DNA from: Stramenopiles sp. TOSAG23-6
Taxonomy: Eukaryota > Sar
Direction: 5' to 3'
Length of the DNA stretch: 11,205 bases
Assembly: GCA_900128565.1 (NCBI GenBank)
Contig: LT636276.1
Span: 1 to 11,205, forward strand
The position numbers and the translations under genes were made by a program. Within the stretch, counting starts at the first letter, position 1; each line of letters opens with the position of its first letter. Below the pieces are notes generated by a model. That model searched no databases, had not been told where the DNA came from, and was given only the letters and a program-made list of their open reading frames with translations. Shown in pieces: positions 1-6,173 of this stretch.

Positions 1-55
1 TTAGATCATCTAGCCCAAATTCCTGGAGATTTGTGAGGTTTTCGATCCATATATT
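1..55 (-). repeat. Exact 55-bp inverted copy of 6173-6227
   Basis: Bases 1-55 are the perfect reverse complement of 6173-6227; base 56 (c) does not pair with 6172 (c), so the match stops there, and at the other end it is cut by the window edge. The matched segment is the first part of the peptidase-containing exon, encoding an LRR-like stretch (IENLTNLQEFGLDDL). It could be the edge of a second, inverted copy of that gene, or an assembly or amplification artefact, since 55 is a common assembler k-mer length. Confidence 0.95.
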
Positions 56-94
56 CAATGTATCACGTACTATATGCTTATATAAATATCATGA

Positions 95-382
95 CTTTTC
101 ATTTCTCATTTAGTATACAAATCATTATATGGTTTAACAAGGAGAGCGAAAGTACTACCTATTGTGTGTTTGTGGGGATTAATTACTATAGTACTACGAT
201 ATAAAAATATAAAAATATGGATATTTCAACTGACGTCGTCAGTTACATTTTTTGGAGCGATGTTTTGCAATTTCTCAGATTATATGGAAAATTCAAAATT
301 GAATAATACGTTACGGTTGGTGGTCAAATTTGCTATCACAACTTCAATATTATTCAATTGTGTCATACTTTTGTGTGGATAA
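95..382 (+). other. Open hydrophobic frame, possible membrane-protein exon
   Basis: This frame is open from the stop at 92-94 to a TAA at 380-382 (about 95 codons). Its translation has hydrophobic stretches that could span membranes, such as VCLWGLITIVL, then a segment around SSVTFFGAMFC and a C-terminal AITTSILFNCVILLCG, with basic residues between. There is no upstream ATG, only a GTG at 164 and an internal ATG near 260, so it would have to be a 3' exon or a fragment. It ends 75 bases before the ATG at 458. I do not recognise a family. In DNA this AT-rich, a 95-codon open frame can arise by chance, so it is weakly supported. Confidence 0.2.
228..244. promoter_or_regulatory. 17-bp dyad with CRE/bZIP-like core
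   Basis: AACTGACG-T-CGTCAGTT is a perfect 8+1+8 palindrome that contains TGACGTC, close to the TGACGTCA core bound by CREB/ATF-type bZIP factors. It lies about 214 bases upstream of the ATG at 458. A regulatory role is inferred; if the frame 95-382 were coding, the dyad would fall inside it. Confidence 0.3.
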
Positions 383-457
383 CAAATAATAGCCACAAAA
401 AAAACTTATCATTCATCTGTGTTTCCTTTTCACTACCCTTTTTGTATTCATTGTATA

Positions 458-1085
458 ATGAAACTTTTCGTTCTCACGACCCTCGCACTTGTCAGCAAAG
501 CATCTGCAAAGAATGGGCTTTTTATGAATATTGTAGGAGACGATATCCACCGTGTCTCGCAAGAGTTTCGTCCAAACCACTCAAATGATTTTGTCCGACC
601 TCATGTCACGGAAGTTTCACTCTCTTTCCCTAAAGTTCCAGGTACAGCTTGGAATAATGCTGTATGTGTTTCTGAATTAGCTCTTCAGAGTGGATATGCT
701 CCTCTTAAAAACATTGCTAAAGTCTGTGGTTGTGACTCAGTATTGAAGGATGTTTCGCCATTTTCGAGCTGTGGAATTAGTTACAACCCAATTGCTTGTA
801 AACCAACTGCTTCCCCACCTTGCCGCGGAGCTCTAATAAATTGGAGTAAAAGTGTTAACAATGTATCAGCTTGTAAAACTACAGAAGTTGGAATCATGGC
901 TGAAGCATTTTCAAAATCGTGTACGTTTTATGTACGAATATTTTTTCCAATATAATTTTTTTTATGATTTATTTTTTTTGACAAATTTTGAAATTTTACA
1001 TTGTTTTTACAAAACATGTTCAGTGCCTTCACGTACCGGTAGCTTTCGAAATGTACCAAATTTGAATATACCAAGATATGTTTAA
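458..1085 (+). CDS. Small secreted cysteine-rich protein, one intron
   Basis: The first ATG that gives a sensible product is at 458; it opens with a typical cleavable signal peptide (MKLFVLTTLALVSKASA), so the mature protein should be secreted or enter the endomembrane system. The mature part carries seven cysteines in exon 1 (VCVS, VCGCDS, SSCG, ACKP, PPCR, SACK), consistent with disulfide bonding. Exon 1 runs to about 920, where the sequence changes to T-rich DNA starting GTACGTTTT. Exon 2 encodes a short tail, PSRTGSFRNVPNLNIPRYV, ending in TAA at 1083-1085. A GT-AG intron 921-1023 keeps the frame and gives a protein of about 175 residues. The number and spacing of Cys loosely recall elicitin-like secreted proteins of oomycetes, but I cannot assign a family. 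An AATAAA lies at 1254-1259. Confidence 0.65.
921..1023 (+). other. Intron of secreted-protein gene
   Basis: The donor is TGTACGTTTT (GT at 921-922), the same consensus as the other three introns. The body is T-rich with no interspersed motif copy; TTGAC at 978-982 could serve as branch site. AG at 1022-1023 (GTTCAG) gives an in-frame junction TCG-T|TG-CCT. Another in-frame junction without AG exists just before 1017-1018, which would add an eighth cysteine (SKSCSVPS), so the acceptor is not certain. Confidence 0.6.
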
Positions 1086-1190
1086 TTTTAAAAAATGATA
1101 ATGGTTTCAAATTCAGAGAAACTTTAGGGTAAAAAACAAAAAAAAAAAAAATGAACAAATTGAAATTATCCTTTTTTGCTTTTTTCTTGA

Positions 1191-1391
1191 TTTTTTGTTA
1201 GGTACAAAATTTGGTATGAATTTTGTTTTCATTACCTATCAAAACGATTCTGTAATAAAGTTATTGTAATAATTTATCTGAAACTACTTTTTTTATATTT
1301 TTATCTTTTTTGAAGTTTTCATCTGTGCTAGATTTTTTTTTCTCAATTTCAAAAATTTTTTTTCGCACGAAATTTTGTACCTAACAAAAAA
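1191..1391. repeat. MITE-like segment bounded by 22-bp inverted repeats
   Basis: Bases 1191-1212 and 1370-1391 are exact 22-bp reverse complements, each built around the motif GTTAGGTACAAAATTT. They enclose about 157 bp of T-rich noncoding DNA between the convergent genes at 458-1085 and 1403-1804. The left copy lies 112 bp after the stop of the first gene; the right copy lies 17 nt beyond the IFT20 stop. It could be a miniature inverted-repeat element, or paired 3'-end signals of the two converging transcripts. The sequence next to each terminus is only T or A runs, so no target-site duplication can be recognised. Confidence 0.5.
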
Positions 1392-1402
1392 AACTCAAGA
1401 AA

Positions 1403-1804
1403 TTAGTTTGCTTCATTATTTGATAAACTATCAATCAAGGACACTTGATCTAATTCAACTCTCTGTAAAGAATCATATTGTACTTTATATCTTCGTAATT
1501 CATTTTGTTTTTCAAGAATGAGCGCTTTAATATTTGCTCTTTGTCTCTTCAATTCCGTTTTTGCACTTTCAGATCGGTTACGTTGGCCAATGGCTTTCAA
1601 CTTCATTTTCTCGATTTTAGCCGCACTTGTATCGAGCATTTCTACTAAATTTTGTACTGTTTCATTAAAGTTACCCAACTTTGAGACAAATTCTGTACAT
1701 TCCATCTCTAACTCTTTTGTTTGTTTGAATTTTTCCTGGTCCAAGACGCGAACTCGACAGTTATCGTCAAAAGAGATATTGATTTCGTTTTGTTGTTTGT
1801 ACAT
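1403..1804 (-). CDS. IFT20: Intraflagellar transport protein 20 (IFT20)
   Basis: The 133-residue product matches the IFT20 family in length (human about 132) and pattern. An N-terminal ISFDDNCRVRVLDQE corresponds to the conserved FDELNKLRVLDPE-type segment, followed by QTKELEMECTEFVSKLGNF, a central KMKAIG-like KMKLKAIGQRN, and a C-terminal coiled coil with ALILEKQNELRRYKVQYDSL. IFT20 is a subunit of the IFT-B complex; in animals it also sits at the Golgi and helps sort membrane proteins to the cilium. The whole protein is predicted helical. The start is the ATG at 1802-1804 and no intron is needed. It is divergent from the helicase, whose ATG lies 401 bp away. This gene shows that the organism makes cilia or flagella at some life stage. 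Confidence 0.88.
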   Translation of the reverse strand: MYKQQNEINISFDDNCRVRVLDQEKFKQTKELEMECTEFVSKLGNFNETVQNLVEMLDTSAAKIEKMKLKAIGQRNRSESAKTELKRQRANIKALILEKQNELRRYKVQYDSLQRVELDQVSLIDSLSNNEAN

Positions 1805-2205
1805 TTTATTTCTTGTAATGCACTATAGCTTTTGTTCTATAGCTTGTGTTCACCCACAGATTTCGATTTGAATAGAATAAAATCAGTATTGAAGACTTTT
1901 TTCTCTTTATACTCTCTTAATAGACGTAGTAACGATGTGTTATACTTGCCTACGTATATATATACTATACTATACTGCCAATACGAAATAACACTTGAGC
2001 CAACTACAATCTTGATAAGAAAGAAACCGCTATAATTTGGTCCGACGGTTAGAAAAAAAAATCGAAAAATAGTAGTCAGCTCCTTTTTCGAATTCTCTAC
2101 ATTTTCTTTGCGCCTATATAGCAATTGAAATTACGTAGCTAGTATCACCTAAAAGTCACTATATTACAAAATTGACGATTGATATTTATTCAATTTACAT
2201 TGCCA
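1805..2205. promoter_or_regulatory. Divergent promoter region, IFT20 / helicase
   Basis: These 401 bp separate the two divergent start codons and should hold both promoters. TATA-like tracts are visible: a TATATATA stretch with repeated CTATA near 1955-1976, and CTATATAG at 2113-2120, about 86 bp upstream of the helicase ATG. No recognisable upstream activator site was seen, and the longer open frames here look like chance frames. Confidence 0.4.
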
Positions 2206-4111
2206 ATGAGACTTATGCTCCCATCTCTCATTCGTTATGGTAAACACCATAGAATATCAGAGCTTAGACGGTATTTTTATGCAGAGAGTACATCCAGTTT
2301 TGCTAATTATGGACTCCATGACTCACTCGTTACAGCTCTATCTAAAGCTGGATTTTCTCGCCCTACGCAAATACAGGCTCTTACATGTGATAAATTAAGA
2401 TGTGCAACACGACAGAATTACAAACATACAGATCTACATTCAGTCGAACACAGTAAACCATTTGCAAAAGTTGTAGCTGCTGAAACAGGTAGTGGAAAGA
2501 CTCTCGCTTACTTGGCGCCATTAGTATCCGATTTACTTGACTCTCCAGGCAAACGTTCTTTAATTCTCTGTCCTAATCAAATGTTATGTGAACAAGTTGC
2601 TCAAATAGCATCAAATATGCCTGTACAAGTGGCTATTTTGACTGCTCACTCGGCTCCTTTGGCTGATAGAGGACTCCCAGATCCAAATGTACTCATTTCT
2701 ACACCAAGTAGTTTCTTACGACATGTTGAAGCGTATATGGATAAAGGCAGACAAGCGAATTTTGTGAATAATTTACAGCAAGTTGTATTCGATGAGGCTG
2801 ATCTGCTTCTTACGGGTGGATATGACGATTCAATTCGTGAAATCTTTTCTTTTTTTGTATACAAACAACTTCAAAAACATGGATTTCGTGGTGTTCATTC
2901 CCTTCATAACAAACATTTGGGCAAATATATGCGAAAATTAGTATGGAAAATTGGTGATAATAAGCTAAACGATGATATGAAGAAGGAGTTATATGTAAAA
3001 CATTCAACAAATTTAACAAATTCAACAAATTCAACAAATTTAACAAATAATAATAATGAAAAAAATGATTTTTCTTCTTCGACAGTTTTGGAAAATGAAC
3101 CATTACAGTTTGTTTTTGTTGCTGCTACTTTACCAACCAAAGCTGAAAAATCCGCTGGTAATCATATTTATACTGCTTTTGGTAAAAATAGTGAATGGAT
3201 TGGATCACCTGGTCTTCATCGAGGTGCTCCTAATGCGACATTTGAGTGGGTGACTTTACATGTATGTTTTCATCATTCATATCAAATTTCAAATTTATAT
3301 ATTTTTTTTTTTTTTTGTACCTAACAATTTTTTTTATTGTAAAACATAATGTTTCACAATTCATACAAAAGGCCCAGATTCATATGATGAATCTAGTGGT
3401 TTATTTATTGGTGATGAACAGTGTGAGGAACAAAAAAAAGAAAATATTGAAATGAAATATCGGGCAGTTATTGAGACTTTACACAATCAATATGATGAAA
3501 GAATTAAAAAATACGAAAATATTGAAAATATGGATAAAACAACACTTTTATTTTGTAATACAATTAAATCAGCAGATGCATTAACAAAAGTATTAAATGA
3601 AGCGAATTTCGCAGCGTTTTCATATCATAAAAAAATTCCATCTCTTGAACGAACTCAATTATTAAAACGAGTATCTAGAAAAAATTCAATAGATTTAAAA
3701 AGTAATTCTCAGAATTCTCTAAAAGATGATGAAATGAATCATTCAATTGATATATCTACAAATACAAAAAATACAAAAAATACAAAAAATACAAAAAACA
3801 AAAACTTTGAAAATGATCATATTTATATTGTCAGTACAGGAATTGCAGCACGTGGTTTAGATATACCTAATTTAGAAAATGTTTTACAAGTTGATTTTGC
3901 TGAATCAGCAGTTCAATTTCTTCATAGATCCGGTCGGACAGCACGAGCAGGACAGCGAGGTATAGTGACGTCATTTTATACAAAAGGAACATCAGAAGAA
4001 TTTCTTGTCAATGCAGTAAAAACTGCATTGGATTCAGGTGAAGCACTTGAAGATTGTTTCAGTCGTCGACGTTCTTTTCGAAAAAATCTAAAAAAGTCCA
4101 AAAATTGTTAG
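2206..4111 (+). CDS. DEAD-box ATP-dependent RNA helicase, one intron
   Basis: All core DEAD-box motifs are present. In exon 1 (2206-3261, 352 residues): Q motif with F50 and PTQIQ at 53-57; Walker A AAETGSGKT at 91-99; DEAD at 196-199; and AAT in place of the usual SAT at 306-308. In exon 2: motif IV LLFCNT, motif V STGIAARGLDIP and motif VI HRSGRTAR (3923-3946). Such enzymes unwind or remodel RNA with ATP. The first ATG (2206) opens an Arg-rich, acid-poor leader (MRLMLPSLIRYGKHHRISEL) that suggests mitochondrial import, hence perhaps mitoribosome assembly or RNA processing; this is inference. Two low-complexity inserts are unusual: an Asn/Thr/Ser tract between motifs II and III (about residues 268-285) and TKN repeats between IV and V (about 3760-3800). 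The protein has about 580-600 residues. The TAG stop lies inside a copy of the interspersed motif. AATAAA follows at 4132. Confidence 0.9.
3262..3421 (+). other. Helicase intron
   Basis: The donor TGTATGTTTT (GT at 3262) follows FEWVTLH. The body holds T runs and GTACCTAAC at 3317-3325, whose CTAAC resembles a branch-point sequence. The only AG that keeps frame with a GTATGT donor is 3420-3421 (AACAG), giving VTLH|CEEQKKEN and a 160-nt intron. The nearer AGs at 3371 and 3377 are out of frame with that donor. A junction close to 3363-3367 without AG would also be in frame and would keep 17 more residues beginning GPDSYDE. Confidence 0.65.
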
Positions 4112-4122
4112 GTACAAAATTT
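4107..4122 (-). repeat. Interspersed motif copy at helicase stop
   Basis: GTTAGGTACAAAATTT is the reverse complement of the intron motif and overlaps the TAG stop codon of the helicase (4109-4111). A diverged facing copy, AAATTTTGTATCGAAT, is at 4255-4270, so the pair repeats the inverted arrangement seen at 1191-1391. Confidence 0.8.
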
Positions 4123-4665
4123 TTATAAAAAAATAAATTAGAATTTGAAAGACAATTTAAATTTTGAAATATATTTTTTTAAAAATAAAAAAAATCAAAG
4201 AAATAAAGTAACTTATCGAAAAGAATTTCAAACTTGAAGATATTTTTTCATACGAAATTTTGTATCGAATCAAAAATCAAAAAAAAATCAAAGAAATAAA
4301 AAAGTTGCAGCTATAAAAAGTTTAAAAACTTTTTTGACACGAAATTCATTCAAGACCTTAAAACAAACTCTGAAGAATTTTCTCTCAAAAATTGTATAAT
4401 GGAGCACTACTTCAACAATGTCAACACGGGTGTGTGAGAAGAAGAAGAGTATAAAAAAATAGTCGTAGGAAGTCTCTGACTTTTTGCGCTTTTTGCGGTC
4501 ATCAAATGACGGTTATAAAAAAAAAAAAAAAAAATTTGAAAAAATCCGTCAATCCGGTGATAAACGACGGTTAAAATCTTGAGTGAGAATCGGACGATTC
4601 TTTCTTGTTTGCGACATCTTCTTACTCATTTCAATCATTGTATTGTTTTATATTGTTCATAAAAA
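4112..4665. other. Intergenic region, helicase to LRR-peptidase gene
   Basis: No coding region is supported here. The segment contains the diverged motif copy at 4255-4270, a direct repeat of AAAAAATCAAAGAAATAAA near 4189 and 4282, a 17-A run near 4520-4536, and two GACGGTTA elements at about 4507 and 4565. The 3' half must include the promoter of the gene starting at 4666. Confidence 0.6.
4586..4601. promoter_or_regulatory. Perfect dyad upstream of LRR-peptidase gene
   Basis: AGAATCG-GA-CGATTCT is a 7+2+7 perfect inverted repeat, 64 bp upstream of the ATG at 4666. It could bind a dimeric factor or form a small stem in the 5' UTR; nothing else supports a function. Confidence 0.25.
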
Positions 4666-5934
4666 ATGAAAACTTCAATTGTTTTTGCGTTTTTTGCCGT
4701 CACAGCACAGCTACATTCAGCATATTCAATGAACCAAAGTGCATCCCAGTATCAACCTGATCAAGCTCTTCCTTTCATAAAGGGAAAGATAAAAAGCCTA
4801 AAAGAGAAAATAAAAGAGCTATTTGAACAACAACCTGTGAAACTATTTGAACAACCTGCGAAATTCGATGTAGGACTCGTCAACGAAGTTGTAAAAATGG
4901 CACAATTGTGGAAAAAATGGGATATCACTCATGATGACTTGAAAGCATATAATGTGAGACCAGCCGGTAGAAGGATAAAAATGATCGAGTTATTACATGA
5001 GTTATATAAACAAGTGCAAACAGAAACGATATTGGAGGCAGAGCAAAAGAGAGAACTTGATATAGAAGCAGAGAAAAAGAGAGAACTTAATATAGAAGCA
5101 GAGCAAAAGAGAGAACTTGATATAGAAGCAGAGCAAAAGAGAGAACTTGATATAGAAGCAGAGCAAAAGAGAAAACAAATGAAAGGACTACAATTACTTT
5201 GTAGATTAACAGAAGATGATTTGAATGATCAAACATATTGCTCTCGTGGTAAATCGTATAACTACCTACCATGTGGAAAATATGTATGCAATGCTGAAGG
5301 AGATGTGATAGAGTTTCACAAATATTCTTACCATGTACGAAACTTCAAACCTAGATTCCTCGTATATCTATCACAACTCACACATCTCTCGATGCCAAAC
5401 AGAGTGAAAGGATTTCTTCCAGGTTCTATTGGCACTCTTCAAAATCTTACACATCTCGATATCTCAAATAATCGCCTAAATTATGTACCTAAATTCATTA
5501 CGAATCGTCAAAACCTTGAAGAATTAAATTTGTCTAACAATAAGCTTACAGAGTTACCACAGTCTATGCGTCAACTCCAAAAACTACGTGAATTAAATTT
5601 GTTCAACAATAAGCTTACAGAGTTACCACAGTCTATGCGTCAACTCCAACAATGTATGTTTTATTTTTTTTTTACAAAAAAATCGTTTTTTTTTTCGTAC
5701 GAAATTTTGTACCTAACGAATTTTTTAGATTTTTTTTTGAAATATTTTTCCAAAATACATTACGTGTGTTAAACATTCATGACAATCCAATTCTACGAGA
5801 TCCAAAAGTCATTGGTCATCTGAAAAATTTGGTAACACTAAGAATGGATTCTCAAATGAAAGGTAAACGATTCATGAAGCGACATAGACGAAACATCCCA
5901 AAAGAAGAATTATGGGAAAATTTTATGCCTGATT
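4666..5934 (+). CDS. Secreted LRR protein, 5' part of LRR-peptidase gene
   Basis: The ATG at 4666 starts a signal peptide (residues 1-21, ending in AYS). Next come a Lys/Glu-rich segment, a tandem 10-residue repeat EAEQKRELDI (about 124-168) likely to form a charged helix, a Cys-containing cap (LLCRL, TYCSRG, LPCGKYVCN) and leucine-rich repeats of 23 residues with the LxxLxLxxNxLxxLP pattern. Exon 1 ends at about 5653. Exon 2 (about 5761-5934) resumes mid-repeat with LRVLNIHDNPIL and VIGHLKNLVTLRM, then a basic stretch and PKEELWENFMPD. LRRs bind protein or glycan ligands; with the signal peptide this points to an extracellular or vacuolar sensor or adhesin-like part. I read it as continuous with the peptidase exon at 6174-7903, because that exon opens with another LRR-like segment and has no good ATG of its own. 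Exon junctions are uncertain. Confidence 0.75.
5041..5172 (+). repeat. 30-bp coding tandem repeat
   Basis: Exact 30-bp periodicity with four full units (5041-5070, 5071-5100, 5101-5130, 5131-5160) and a 12-bp partial unit. Units differ at one or two bases, for example AAA for CAA in the second. Each encodes EQKRELDIEA-type residues, a highly charged helical repeat. The low divergence indicates recent expansion and likely copy-number variation. Confidence 0.95.
5521..5649 (+). repeat. Recent duplication of one LRR (69-bp period)
   Basis: Bases 5521-5580 and 5590-5649 match at all but two adjacent positions over 60 bp, with an offset of 69 bp (23 codons, one LRR). Both encode ELNL(S/F)NNKLTELPQSMRQLQ. 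The near identity at synonymous positions shows a recent unit duplication. Confidence 0.95.
5654..5760 (+). other. Intron 1 of LRR-peptidase gene, acceptor lacks AG
   Basis: The donor is TGTATGTTTT (GT at 5654). The body is mostly T runs with the motif AAATTTTGTACCTAAC at 5702-5717. LRR periodicity requires RQLQQ to join LRVLN, which places the acceptor at about 5760 (after AATACAT), yet there is no AG anywhere in 5729-5797. The one nearby AG (5727-5728) is out of frame with the GTATGT donor and would insert a Phe-rich stretch into the repeat. Confidence 0.6.
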
Positions 5935-6173
5935 GTACGTTTTAAATGTTTTTTTTCATAGTAAATTTTGTACCTAACAAACATTTAAAATGTTTTTGTA
6001 AAATATATTTTTTTTTTTTTTGTATATATGTTATTGAAATTGAATGTTTTAATAATTTGTTTTTACTATGAAACTTTCATAAATACCAAAATACCTAACT
6101 TTTTACTATAAAACTTAGATAAATCGGCCAACTAACAAATAATTTTTAAACCAAAAATCTTTTTTTTTTTACA
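5935..6173 (+). other. Intron 2 of LRR-peptidase gene, acceptor lacks AG
   Basis: The donor is TGTACGTTTT (GT at 5935), followed by TAA in the exon frame. It holds the motif AAATTTTGTACCTAAC at 5963-5978, a partial ATACCTAACT at 6091-6100 and ACTAAC at 6131-6136. The inferred 3' exon begins near 6170-6174, after a T run ending in TACA; there is no AG in 6119-6203. A GT-AG alternative ending at 6218 is in frame but would remove the LRR-like segment and the 55-bp repeated sequence. Confidence 0.5.

Noticed and set aside
1518-1871. Plus-strand open frame opposite IFT20
   Set aside because: It is the antisense shadow of a confidently identified gene and has no family features.
1837-2124. Minus-strand open frame in the divergent promoter region
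   Set aside because: Its composition is that of AT-rich noncoding DNA and it lies where both promoters should be.
3966-3973. TGACGTCA site within the helicase exon
   Set aside because: A CRE-type octamer inside conserved coding sequence is best explained by the encoded residues.
5727-5728. TTTTTTAG as acceptor of intron 1, 12 nt after CTAAC
   Set aside because: Attractive by distance, but out of frame with the GTATGT donor, and with the only compatible donor (GTTTT at 5658) it inserts a Phe-rich stretch into an otherwise regular LRR. Kept as an alternative.
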